A stretch of 64,000 bases of DNA. Source: Cohaesibacter intestini. Lineage in GTDB: Bacteria; Pseudomonadota; Alphaproteobacteria; Rhizobiales; Cohaesibacteraceae. Positions 34,926 to 42,800 of this stretch are shown here, piece after piece. A model generated the notes under the pieces. The model searched no databases. It had not been told where the DNA came from and was given only the letters and a program-made list of their open reading frames with translations. The position numbers and the translations under genes are program-made. The stretch's first letter is position 1. Every line of letters begins with the position of its first letter. The stretch covers positions 558,001 through 622,000 of the forward strand of contig NZ_QODK01000002.1 of assembly GCF_003324485.1 (NCBI RefSeq), in the 5' to 3' direction.

Positions 34926-35965
34926 GCGATAGCAGCGACGAACAGGACAGCATCAAGCCGGTCACCTCAGTGGATGTTGCCAAACGGGCGGGCGTGTCCC
35001 GCTCGGCGGTGTCGCGCACCTTCACACCTGGCGCATCCGTCGCCCCAGCAACCCGCGAGCGGGTGCTCAAGGCGGCAGATGAATTGGGCTATCGCGTTAA
35101 TCAACTGGCCCGCAGCCTGACCAACAAGCGCTCCGATCTGGTCGGCATTGTCGCCGCCAATATGGACAATCCCTTCCGCGCCCAGCAGGTCGAGCATATT
35201 GCCCGTGCTTTGGTCAATGAGGGTTACCGCCCAATCCTGTTGCCCGCGGAGGCCCATGAAGATCCGCGCCGGGTCATTGGCATGCTGCTCGAATATAATG
35301 TGTCCGGTGTCATTGTCACCTCCGATACCCCGCCGCAAAGCATCTGTCAGGAATGCGTCTCCCTTGGCGTGCCGATGGTGCTGGTCAACAAGGCTGAGAT
35401 CGACGCCAAGGTGGACCGGGTTCTGCTCGACAACCACAAATCCGGTGCGCTGGCGGCAGACTTTCTGATCCGTCACGGCTGCCACCATCTCGCGGCCATA
35501 GGCTCGGAGAAGCCATCCTACTCTCTTTCCATCCGTCTGGAGACTTTTGAGAAAGCCGTCAGGGCATCCGGCACCCTCAGCAGTGGCCGCTACACAGCGG
35601 CCTTCCAGAATTATGAGGGTGGCTATGAGGCTGCCCGCAAATTGTTCGAGAGTGGCGTTGCGGTCGACGGCATTTTTTGTGTCACCGACTATATGGCTCT
35701 TGGTACCCTTGACTATATCCGCCTGCACACAGATAAACGCATCCCGGAAGACATCCAGCTGATCAGCTGCGACGACATCCTGCAAGCAGGCTGGGCGGGC
35801 TACAATCTCACCACCATCCGTCAGGACACAGAGGAAGTTGCCCGCCGGGTGGTGTCCACCCTGACCTTGCGTTTTGAACAACCGACAGCCCTGTCGCAGA
35901 CCAACATTGTCGATGTTTTCATCGTCGAGCGCGGCACAACAAAAACAAGTGGAACGACCGAATGA
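34922..35965 (+). CDS. LacI-family regulator of the ABC/GDPD operon
   Basis: 347 residues. The helix-turn-helix SVDVAKRAGVSRSAVSRTFTPGASV begins at about residue 18, then the hinge region, then a Type 1 periplasmic-binding-like effector domain (LVGIVAANMDNPFRAQQVEHI; ISCDDILQAGWAGYNLTTIRQD). A repressor of its own operon is the simplest model: two matching palindromes lie over the promoter at 28621-28670. ATG 34922 overlaps the GDPD stop (ATGA), and its own stop overlaps the IMPase start. Confidence 0.92.
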   Translation: MSDSSDEQDSIKPVTSVDVAKRAGVSRSAVSRTFTPGASVAPATRERVLKAADELGYRVNQLARSLTNKRSDLVGIVAANMDNPFRAQQVEHIARALVNEGYRPILLPAEAHEDPRRVIGMLLEYNVSGVIVTSDTPPQSICQECVSLGVPMVLVNKAEIDAKVDRVLLDNHKSGALAADFLIRHGCHHLAAIGSEKPSYSLSIRLETFEKAVRASGTLSSGRYTAAFQNYEGGYEAARKLFESGVAVDGIFCVTDYMALGTLDYIRLHTDKRIPEDIQLISCDDILQAGWAGYNLTTIRQDTEEVARRVVSTLTLRFEQPTALSQTNIVDVFIVERGTTKTSGTTE

Positions 35966-36756
35966 TCGAAGAGCGTTATGCGCTGCTGCAAACCCTTGCG
36001 AAAGAAGCTGGGCAACTGGCGCTGAACCATTTGCAGGCCCTGAAGGACAATCGCTTCCCCATTGAAGTCAAGGGGCCGCAGGATTTCGTCACCAAGGCGG
36101 ACCGCGATGTCGAAACCTTCATTCGCACCAAACTCAAAGAGGCCTTCCCCGAAGATGGCTTGCTGGGCGAAGAGCACGGTCTGGAAGCGGGCAGCAACGG
36201 CTTCACCTGGGTCATCGATCCGATTGATGGCACAGCAAACTATATCCGCAGCATCGATCAATGGGCCATTTCCATCGGCCTCGTATCGGCTGATCGCATG
36301 GAAGCAGGCGTCATATATGACCCTATGCGCGATGACCTCTACCGTGCAGCCGCCGCACAAGGCGCCTTTCTCAATGACAGTCCGCTGGCCAAAGCCAAGA
36401 CGGAAGCTCCAACCGACCCGATTTTGATTCTGGGTCGCTCCAAGCGCAAACCCTTTGACTCCTACCTCAAGACCTTGTCTTTCCTTGAGAGCAAAGGCAT
36501 CGAATATCGCCGCTTTGGCTCGGCCGCCATGGGGCTGGCGCTGGTCGCAACCGGACAGGTGGATGGTTATTTCGAGGCCGATCTCAATCCGTGGGATTGC
36601 ATGGCCGGCCTGTTGATCATCAAGGAGATGGGCGGAGTGATCGCCGCCGGGGAACAGGCCTTTGAAAGCCTCCAAAACCAGCCCATCTGTGCCGTTCATC
36701 CCTATATGAGAGACGAAATGACCGCGCTGCTGGCCGTGATTGCCGAGATCGAGTGA
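35962..36756 (+). CDS. Inositol monophosphatase family protein
   Basis: 264 residues with a complete IMPase metal site: GEEHG (E70/E71), WVIDPIDGTANYI (D86, D89) and LNPWDCMAG near residue 212. Enzymes of the family hydrolyse inositol 1-phosphate but some act on other phosphates (histidinol phosphate, fructose 1,6-bisphosphate, adenosine bisphosphates), so the substrate is not proved. In this operon it follows a transporter, a GDPD and a regulator, which makes a phosphate released from a glycerophosphodiester, such as inositol phosphate, a good candidate (inference). It begins inside the stop of the LacI gene (ATGA). Confidence 0.9.
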   Translation: MIEERYALLQTLAKEAGQLALNHLQALKDNRFPIEVKGPQDFVTKADRDVETFIRTKLKEAFPEDGLLGEEHGLEAGSNGFTWVIDPIDGTANYIRSIDQWAISIGLVSADRMEAGVIYDPMRDDLYRAAAAQGAFLNDSPLAKAKTEAPTDPILILGRSKRKPFDSYLKTLSFLESKGIEYRRFGSAAMGLALVATGQVDGYFEADLNPWDCMAGLLIIKEMGGVIAAGEQAFESLQNQPICAVHPYMRDEMTALLAVIAEIE

Positions 36757-36787
36757 TAAAACGGATGCCGAAGGGAAAAAACCCTCA

Positions 36788-37306
36788 ATGCAGATCAGCG
36801 ATGTCATAGGCCTTTTGCACCTTGTCGAGCGCCATGACATCACGCTCTGGATCGATGGTGGCTGGGGCATTGATGCCCTGCTCAAACGGCAAACCCGACC
36901 CCATGGGGATCTCGACATCGTTTTAGAAACCCGCACACTGCCCCGCCTCATCGCGCTTCTCTCTGAAGAGGGATTTCAAAGGCTGGAAACACCAGATTCC
37001 CGTGACTGGAATTTCGTCATGGGCGACCTAACGGGGCGCCGAGTGGATTTCCATGTCATCACGCTCGATGATCGGGGCAACGGTCTTTACGGTCCCGTCT
37101 CTGGCGGGCAAGCCTATCCCGCTTCCGCGCTAGAGGGCAAAGGACAAATTGGAAACCATCCGGTGCGCTGCATCTCGGCGGCCTATCAGGTGGCTTCGCA
37201 TGAGGCGGGCTATCCACTGCGCCCTCAGGATTATCAGGACATGCAGGCCTTGTGCACGGCCTTTGCCCTCCCCTTACCGGACCGCTTTTTGCCGCCTCAA
37301 GCGTGA
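36788..37306 (+). CDS. Nucleotidyltransferase of the lincosamide (LnuA/LinA)-like family
   Basis: 172 residues. The opening helix is followed by WIDGGWGIDALLKRQTRPHGDLDIVLE, in which GGWGID and the DLD pair (D41, D43) match the metal-binding motif of lincosamide and aminoglycoside nucleotidyltransferases; VDFHVITLDD is the third metal-carboxylate strand. The C-terminus has the shared HEAGYPLRPQDYQDMQAL. The substrate is unknown; family membership does not prove antibiotic resistance. It is 31 bp downstream of IMPase and may be in the same operon. The ATG at 36788 gives the normal N-terminus; the reading frame extends 16 codons upstream. It converges and overlaps with the LysR gene by 10 bp. 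Confidence 0.8.
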   Translation: MQISDVIGLLHLVERHDITLWIDGGWGIDALLKRQTRPHGDLDIVLETRTLPRLIALLSEEGFQRLETPDSRDWNFVMGDLTGRRVDFHVITLDDRGNGLYGPVSGGQAYPASALEGKGQIGNHPVRCISAAYQVASHEAGYPLRPQDYQDMQALCTAFALPLPDRFLPPQA

Positions 37307-38211
37307 GGAACAGACAGCACAGCTCCGATTTCCTCGGCAATCAGATTGCGCATCCACCCATGGGCCTCGTCCTTGTGATGGATCGCATGCCAGCACAATT
37401 GATAGCAATTGTTATGGGGCGGCATCGGCAAGGAACGATAGGTTGTTGCATAGCGTTGCTGCGCTTTGACCGCGACATGTTCGGAGACGATCAGCAGAAA
37501 ATCACCACCAGAGACAATTTCAAAGGCCGCGGAGAAGAACGGCACCACAAGTGCCACACGCCGCGTGAGTTTCTTGGCTTCCAGAGTGCGGTCAAAGAAG
37601 CGGTCCTTGTCGCCACCACTGGTGATCAACACAAAAGGATAATCGAGCAACGCTTCAAGTGTGAGGTCATCTAGTCTCGAAAGCGGATGGTTGTCGGCCA
37701 TCAGACAGACCGACCGATCGCCACCCAACGGCACCGAATGGACATTCTCTGGCAATGTCGGATTGGCCAGACAGACAAAGTCCAGATGCAACTTGCCCAA
37801 CTGTCCCATCCATTCCGGTTTCATCATCTCATAGACAACATCCACATCGGGCGCCTCATAGGTCAGCCGCTTGGCAATGGCAGGGAAATGGAACTGCGCC
37901 ACATAATCCGTGCTGGCAAACCGAAACTGACGCTGGCATTCATGGGGCCGGAATTCGCTGACCTGTGTCAGGGAGTCGATGTCAGTCAAAATGCGCTGCA
38001 ATTTTGGCAACAGCTTCTCTGCTTTGACGCTCAACCAGTAGACATTGCCTTCCCGGATCAGCAAAGGGTCGTTGAAATAGTTGCGCAGCTGGCTCAATTG
38101 CTTGCTGATCGCCGACTGCGTCAGGAACAGTTTGTCCGCCGCACGGGTCAAGTTGCGCTCTTCAAGCAGGATGCGCAAGGTCAGCAATTGATTGAGATTG
38201 AGGCGTTCCAT
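37297..38211 (-). CDS. LysR-family transcriptional regulator
   Basis: 304 residues. The winged helix-turn-helix is LNLNQLLTLRILLEERNLTRAADKLFLTQSAISKQLSQLRNYF region (residues 4-47), followed by the two-lobed effector domain (RFASTDYVAQFHFPAIAKRL; SVCLMADNHPLSRL). The combination of an aspartate-rich-looking effector domain and the FNDPLLIREGN phrase resembles NodD/PcpR/LinR-like regulators. Its target is not visible: the next gene upstream is a 48-residue membrane protein, and the gene converges with the nucleotidyltransferase. Confidence 0.9.
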   Translation of the reverse strand: MERLNLNQLLTLRILLEERNLTRAADKLFLTQSAISKQLSQLRNYFNDPLLIREGNVYWLSVKAEKLLPKLQRILTDIDSLTQVSEFRPHECQRQFRFASTDYVAQFHFPAIAKRLTYEAPDVDVVYEMMKPEWMGQLGKLHLDFVCLANPTLPENVHSVPLGGDRSVCLMADNHPLSRLDDLTLEALLDYPFVLITSGGDKDRFFDRTLEAKKLTRRVALVVPFFSAAFEIVSGGDFLLIVSEHVAVKAQQRYATTYRSLPMPPHNNCYQLCWHAIHHKDEAHGWMRNLIAEEIGAVLSVPHA

Positions 38212-38330
38212 ATGAGTTTTCGGACACTGAAGGCAGAAGCACTATTCCCCGGAGGAATAGAGCATTCGCATCTCCCTTTCAATGGCCTATAAGACGAGGC
38301 TTTTGCCATTGGCACGGAGCCATAAAACGC

Positions 38331-38360
38331 AAAAGGCCCGCCCAGTAGGACGAGCCTTTT
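38331..38360 (-). terminator. Terminator of the 48-residue membrane protein gene
   Basis: AAAAGGC...CGTCC and GGGCGGGCCTTTT pair on the minus strand and are followed by T-rich sequence, just after the stop at 38385. Confidence 0.65.
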
Positions 38361-38384
38361 CATGCAAATGAACGCTTCTTCCGA

Positions 38385-38531
38385 TTACCACAAGGCAGGT
38401 TCCAGAAGGGATGCGGGAAGGGTCCGAACGGGTGTTGGACGGTTTTTTGCGTCATAGGCCAGCTCGTCGACATAGAAATAAAGGGCAGCCATGAACGGGC
38501 TGGCAAGGACAAGGCTCAAGATCAGAAACAT
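38385..38531 (-). CDS. 48-residue single-TM small protein
   Basis: Begins MFLILSLVLASPFMAALYF, one transmembrane helix, followed by YVDELAYDAKNRPTPVRTL and a short tail ending PALW. GGAG lies 8 bp before the ATG and a good terminator follows, so the frame has proper start and stop signals. Composition and charge (helix at the N-terminus, basic and acidic residues outside) suit a membrane-anchored microprotein. No family recognised. Two tandem palindromes (38686-38720) lie about 155 bp upstream and may control it. Confidence 0.65.
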   Translation of the reverse strand: MFLILSLVLASPFMAALYFYVDELAYDAKNRPTPVRTLPASLLEPALW

Positions 38532-38682
38532 GGGATCACTCCAGGCAAAGGGTCTGCCGTCTACCCCTCCCTAGGATGCGACATGACTGTGAGTTAACAC
38601 AGCTTCCTGTCAGGAAAGAAGTGAATTACATTCCCGAATGCTATGCCTGAAATTCATAGGCTTCATCCTTTCGCTAGGCGCA

Positions 38683-38722
38683 AATTACGCGACGTAAACT
38701 GACAATTACGCGACGTAAACTG
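38683..38722. promoter_or_regulatory. Two tandem copies of a palindromic operator
   Basis: AATTACGCGACGTAAACTG is present twice with a two-base spacer (38683-38701 and 38704-38722); each carries the inverted repeat TTACG-CGA-CGTAA. The 21-bp spacing equals two DNA turns, typical of paired operators. Confidence 0.6.
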
Positions 38723-38756
38723 GTAGATGCATTTTTAGCCCATATTTCTGCCAAAA

Positions 38757-38792
38757 CACGAAAAACCCCGCTGCAGGAGAACAGCGGGGCTT
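38757..38792 (-). terminator. Terminator of the iolE gene
   Basis: CCCCGCTG / CAGCGGGG stem with an 8-nt loop, followed on the minus strand by a T run, 70 bp past the iolE stop. Confidence 0.8.
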
Positions 38793-38862
38793 GGCCTTTT
38801 ATCCAAAAGCTTTTGTGACGACAGTCCACATGAGGCTGATCTTGACTGCGCCTTTCGGCCCC

Positions 38863-39759
38863 TTATGGAGCGACCTTGTATCCAGCAGCAGCCATCACGC
38901 GCAGCAATTCCTTGTGGCCTTTGACCGCCATGTCATAAGGCGGATTGGCGACCGGATCCTGCTCGGCTTCCACCACGAACCAGCCTTGATACTGTTTCTC
39001 GGCCAGCAACTTGGTCAGCGCCTCAAAGTCCAGAGATCCATCGCCGGGCACAGTGAAGGCCCCCTTGACCACCGCATCAAGGAAGCTTTCCTTGCTGCGA
39101 TCAAGCCCATTGATCACATCCATCCGCACATCCTTGGTGTGGACATGGGTGATGCGGGCAAAGTGATTTTCCACCACGCGGAAAATGTCACCGCCAGCAA
39201 AGGCCATATGACCGGCATCAAACAGCAAAGGCACAGAGCTGTGTTTCATGAACAGATCCAGCTCAAGCTCGGTTTCCACTGCTGCGGCCATGTGGTGATG
39301 ATAGGAAATCGGCATGCCCTGCTTGCCGCACCAATCGGCAAAGTCGGACATTTTCCGACCATAGACTTCCATCTCGGCTTCGCTCAATTTTGGCTTCTCA
39401 GCCAATGGTGTGTCCTTCAAACCCTGCACCGAGCGGGCGGTTTCGCCATAGACAATGCAAGGGGCATTGGCTGCCTTGAAGAAGGCCATCTGTTCGGCGA
39501 TGCGGTCTTTCTCGACCTGGATATCGCCATCGAGCAGCAGACCGGAGAACCAGCCGCCACAGACCGAAATGCCGTAGCGATCAAGGATCGGCCCCAACTC
39601 TTCCATGTTCATCGGGAAACGACGCCCGGTTTCCATGCCCGTAAAACCGGCATCCGAGGCCTGACGCAGGCATTCCTCGAGGCTTACGTCATCGGACAAT
39701 TCTTCCAGATCATCATTCCACCATGCAATTGGGGCAATCCCCAGTTTGGCTTCCAACAT
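38863..39759 (-). CDS. iolE: Myo-inosose-2 dehydratase
   Basis: 298 residues, xylose-isomerase-like TIM barrel. IolE dehydrates 2-keto-myo-inositol to 3D-(3,5/4)-trihydroxycyclohexane-1,2-dione, the second step of inositol degradation. The N-terminus IAPIAWWNDDLEEL is the family signature; GFTGMETGRRFP, ISYHHHMAAAVE, LLFDAGHMAFAGG, ITHVHTKDVR and GWFVVEAEQDP hold metal ligands. Length is that of the family. It follows the DUF2090 gene, 53 bp away, on the same strand; iolB, iolC, iolD and iolG are not in this window. Confidence 0.94.
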   Translation of the reverse strand: MLEAKLGIAPIAWWNDDLEELSDDVSLEECLRQASDAGFTGMETGRRFPMNMEELGPILDRYGISVCGGWFSGLLLDGDIQVEKDRIAEQMAFFKAANAPCIVYGETARSVQGLKDTPLAEKPKLSEAEMEVYGRKMSDFADWCGKQGMPISYHHHMAAAVETELELDLFMKHSSVPLLFDAGHMAFAGGDIFRVVENHFARITHVHTKDVRMDVINGLDRSKESFLDAVVKGAFTVPGDGSLDFEALTKLLAEKQYQGWFVVEAEQDPVANPPYDMAVKGHKELLRVMAAAGYKVAP

Positions 39760-39812
39760 CGTCTCTACTCCCTGACGTGTTTCAATAAGACAAGCATTTG
39801 ACTTGGTTCAAT

Positions 39813-40703
39813 TTATACCCGCGCACGGGCCCGATCCCAGATGGAACAAAGGCGCTCATAGCGTGCTGCCATTTGCAGAACGGCCTCCCGGTCACTCATT
39901 TGACCGATCATCCAAGCCCGGGCAGCGTCGCCAAAGATCGAGCGACCGACAGCAAAGCCCTTGACCAGCGGAAAGGCAACAGCCACCTCGAAAGACGCCG
40001 CCAGGTCAGCTTCCGGCGCATCCAAACCCAGCACCACGATGCCGCGCACATTGGCGTCATTCTCTTCAATAGCACTCACCGCATTGGTCCATGCTGCAGC
40101 ATCAACCATCGGCTCAAGCTTCCACCAATCGGGATAGACACCAATCTCGTAAAAGCGGCGGATCAGCTTGGCGGTGGTGTCGGCATCGACCGGCCCGACC
40201 TTGGATGGGATCACTTCAAGCAGGAAGTCCAGCTTGTTGGCGCGGGCCGACAAAAAAAGCTGTTTGACTGTGGCTTCCTGTGTCGCCTGCATCTCGGCAT
40301 CATCATCAGGGTGGCAGAAACAGAGCACCTTGACCACATGCTCCCCGGCCCATTCCGACAGACCAGCCCCATCGGGCCCCACTTGCGGTTCCAGTTCCAA
40401 CGGCCGCGATCCCGGCCATTCGCATGGACGACCGATCCACAACCCGGAGCCCGTTGCCTTGTCGAGCGCATCCATGCCAATCCGCGCGTCACACAGAATG
40501 CCAAATCCATGCGCCCCGTGCTGCACCTTCAGGGCCGCTTCCAGACAAAGCTCCTTGAACCGCCCGCCTTTTTCAAGGCTATAGCCTTCCATTTCTTCGA
40601 GCTGCATGCGGTGATCGAAGGCGAAAGTCCGCAGATCGCTCCAATCCACCTCACGTTCGGCAGGACAGCGCAGTTGCTCTGGCAGTTCCGAATTGATGCT
40701 CAT
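39813..40703 (-). CDS. Free-standing DUF2090 (IolJ-type aldolase) protein
   Basis: 296 residues. In many proteobacteria the same domain is the C-terminal half of bifunctional IolC, where it is assigned as 6-phospho-5-dehydro-2-deoxy-gluconate aldolase activity; here it is a separate gene. Features are the N-terminal LRTFAFDHRMQLEEM (an FDHR motif usual for this domain), FGILCDARIG, LLEVIPSK, WWKLEPM and FAVGRSIFG, a TIM-barrel pattern with candidate Schiff-base lysine in the EVIPSK strand. It is cotranscribed with iolE and divergent from mmsA. The kinase half (IolC proper) is not seen here and would be encoded elsewhere. Confidence 0.85.
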   Translation of the reverse strand: MSINSELPEQLRCPAEREVDWSDLRTFAFDHRMQLEEMEGYSLEKGGRFKELCLEAALKVQHGAHGFGILCDARIGMDALDKATGSGLWIGRPCEWPGSRPLELEPQVGPDGAGLSEWAGEHVVKVLCFCHPDDDAEMQATQEATVKQLFLSARANKLDFLLEVIPSKVGPVDADTTAKLIRRFYEIGVYPDWWKLEPMVDAAAWTNAVSAIEENDANVRGIVVLGLDAPEADLAASFEVAVAFPLVKGFAVGRSIFGDAARAWMIGQMSDREAVLQMAARYERLCSIWDRARARV

Positions 40704-41131
40704 GTCAGTTCCTTTGCAAATGGTCTGAGCGCAGCCCTCTCGCCGACAGCTCCAACGGTTTGGTGCGCCTTCCTCAATCAGCCATCTCCCCCGGAAATTT
40801 TGTCCCCCTCAGGGTGGGCATCGCCTCGGCCAAAGCACACAAAGTCCCGATAAGTAAATGCTTGTAGACAGGATGGGTCAAGCCAAAATGAAATATATTC
40901 ACCGATCAATTTAATTTATGAAATAAATATTTCATTTTTGACTTGGCTCAATTTCATCGAGCCTTGACGCGCCTATCGCTGGTGCATGTTGCAAAAGGGA
41001 GGGGACCCCTAAGGAGGATGAACCGTGCGGCCTATTGCGCCCACTGCCACGCCATCCCCCGGGCCAGACCCGAACGCCCCCTGCATCAAAGTGCTTTTGG
41101 CAGCGTCGCTGTCTGACTGGAGGATCCTAGG
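40704..41131. other. Divergent regulatory region of the iol genes
   Basis: About 430 bp, AT-rich in the middle, between the divergent DUF2090 and mmsA genes. It holds the TGAAATA-AA-TATTTCA palindrome, a weaker TGAAATATATTCA copy 30 bp to its left, and TTGACTTGGCTCAATTT, which has a near twin at 39800-39816 before iolE. No gene. Confidence 0.6.
40889..40934. promoter_or_regulatory. Candidate IolR/RpiR operators
   Basis: TGAAATATATTCA (40889-40901) and the perfect inverted repeat TGAAATA-AA-TATTTCA (40919-40934), 30 bp apart, in the divergent iol promoter region. An RpiR regulator is encoded next to mmsA. Confidence 0.5.
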
Positions 41132-42646
41132 ATGGAAGTTAAACGCCTGAAATTTTGCGTCGACAACGAGTGGCGCGAGTCGAAAACCAAAAAATACATG
41201 CCAGTGATGAACCCATCGACCGGTCAGTTGATCGCCGAGGCCCCCTGCTGCACGCAGGATGAGGTGGATGCTGCCGTTGATGCCGCATCGGCTGCCTTTC
41301 CTGCATGGCGCGACACGCCACTGCCGATCCGCATCCAGTTGATGTTCCGTTTCAAGCAACTGCTTGACCAGAATCTTGATAAACTGACCGAACTGCTCGC
41401 CACCGAGAATGGCAAATGCCTTGGTGAAGCCCGCGGTGATGTGCTCAAGGCCATCGAAGTGGTCGAATGCGCCTGCTCCAGCCATTATCTGATGCAGGGC
41501 GACACCTGCATGAATGTCGCCAACGGCTATGACACCGTCTCCTATCGCGAACCACTGGGCGTTTTTGCAGCCATTGCCCCTTATAACTTCCCGGCCATGA
41601 TCCCGATGGGTTGGATGATTCCATTCTGCATCACCACCGGCAACACGGTCGTGTTGAAAGCCGCCTCCATGGTGCCGCAGACCGCGTCGCGCATGCTGGA
41701 ACTGCTGATCGAAGCAGGCCTGCCAAAAGGCGTCGTCAACATCGTCACCTGCTCACGCGTTGAAGCCGACACCCTGCTCAAGCATCCGGTCATCAAGGGT
41801 GTGACCTTTGTTGGCTCCACCTCGGTCGGCATGCATATCTATCAGACCGCAGCCGCCCACGGCAAACGGGTGCAGGCCCTGACCGAAGCCAAAAACCATG
41901 CCCTCGTCATGGAAGATTGTGTTCTGGAACGCTCTGTCGCTGGCATCATCAACTCCACCTATGGCTGCGCCGGTCAGCGCTGCATGGCGCTGCCTGTTAT
42001 CTGTGTGCAGGAATCCATTGCTGACGAATTCGTCGCCATGCTGGTTGAAAAAGCCAAACAGCTCAAAGTCGGCCCGGCTTACCTGCCAGACTCCCAGCTC
42101 GGCCCACTTGTGTCCGCTGGTCAGAAAGAATTTGTCGAACGCTCCATCCAGCGCGGTGTCGATGAAGGTGCCGATCTGGTGCTAGACGGTCGCGGTGTCG
42201 CGGTTGAAGGCGCAGAAGGCGGCTTCTATGTTGGCCCGACCATCTTTGACAATGTCAAACCGGGCATGTGGATCGGCGATGAAGAAATCTTCGGCCCGGT
42301 CACCTGCATCAAACGGGTCAAGGATTTCGAAGAAGGCCTGGCCATCATGAATGCCAACCGCTTCGCCAATGGCTCCTGCATCTACACCACTTCGGGCCGC
42401 CTTTCGCGCGAATTTGCCCGCCGGACCGATGGTGGCATGGTCGGGATCAATGTTGGCATTCCTGTGCCTTACTCAATCTTCCCATTCTCCGGTCACAAGC
42501 AGTCCTTCTTTGGCGATCTGCATGCGCTCGGCAAGGACGGGGTGGCCTTCTTCACTGAAACCAAGTCTGTCACCTCGGTCTGGTTCTCCGAAGAAGACGC
42601 CAAGAAGTCCGTTTCCACCTGGGACGGCACCCTGACCAGAAACTGA
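41132..42646 (+). CDS. mmsA: CoA-acylating methylmalonate-semialdehyde dehydrogenase
   Basis: 504 residues of the aldehyde dehydrogenase superfamily, also called IolA; it converts malonate semialdehyde (last step of inositol degradation) or methylmalonate semialdehyde (valine) to acetyl- or propionyl-CoA. The catalytic Cys is C284 in GCAGQRCMAL, the NAD site includes GVTFVGSTSVG and IAPYNFPAMIPMGWMIPF, and PVPYSIFPFSGHKQSFFGDLH is typical of MmsA. The unusual GHKQSF and the absence of the usual glutamate base (replaced by Asn in EAKNH) are normal for CoA-acylating members. ATG 41132 follows GGAGG. Divergent from the aldolase/iolE pair; terminator at 42658-42684. Confidence 0.95.
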   Translation: MEVKRLKFCVDNEWRESKTKKYMPVMNPSTGQLIAEAPCCTQDEVDAAVDAASAAFPAWRDTPLPIRIQLMFRFKQLLDQNLDKLTELLATENGKCLGEARGDVLKAIEVVECACSSHYLMQGDTCMNVANGYDTVSYREPLGVFAAIAPYNFPAMIPMGWMIPFCITTGNTVVLKAASMVPQTASRMLELLIEAGLPKGVVNIVTCSRVEADTLLKHPVIKGVTFVGSTSVGMHIYQTAAAHGKRVQALTEAKNHALVMEDCVLERSVAGIINSTYGCAGQRCMALPVICVQESIADEFVAMLVEKAKQLKVGPAYLPDSQLGPLVSAGQKEFVERSIQRGVDEGADLVLDGRGVAVEGAEGGFYVGPTIFDNVKPGMWIGDEEIFGPVTCIKRVKDFEEGLAIMNANRFANGSCIYTTSGRLSREFARRTDGGMVGINVGIPVPYSIFPFSGHKQSFFGDLHALGKDGVAFFTETKSVTSVWFSEEDAKKSVSTWDGTLTRN

Positions 42647-42657
42647 TCAATCCATCG

Positions 42658-42684
42658 GAGGGGAGCATCGCTCCCCTCTTTTTC
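42658..42684 (+). terminator. Terminator of mmsA
   Basis: Stem GAGGGGAGC / GCTCCCCTC, 3-base loop, five T, 12 bp after the mmsA stop. Confidence 0.88.
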
Positions 42685-42800
42685 TTTCCTGATGGCATAC
42701 CCAAAGAGAGATCATTGCCGAAAGTTGTTCTGGCAATCCCTTCGACGGTTCAATATCTTGGGGTAAATCCTTACTCTGCAGACCATCAGGACCGCCCAAG

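Larger units (their letters stand above)
38532..38862. other. Intergenic region with tandem palindromes and a terminator
   Basis: About 330 bp. It contains the promoter region of the 48-residue protein, the two TTACG-N3-CGTAA palindromes, and the terminator of iolE at 38757-38792. No further coding sequence. Confidence 0.6.

Noticed and set aside
40938-40960. TTGACTTGG as a -35 box for mmsA
   Set aside because: No -10-like sequence at 16-18 bp; the near-identical copy before iolE makes a regulatory site more likely than a promoter.
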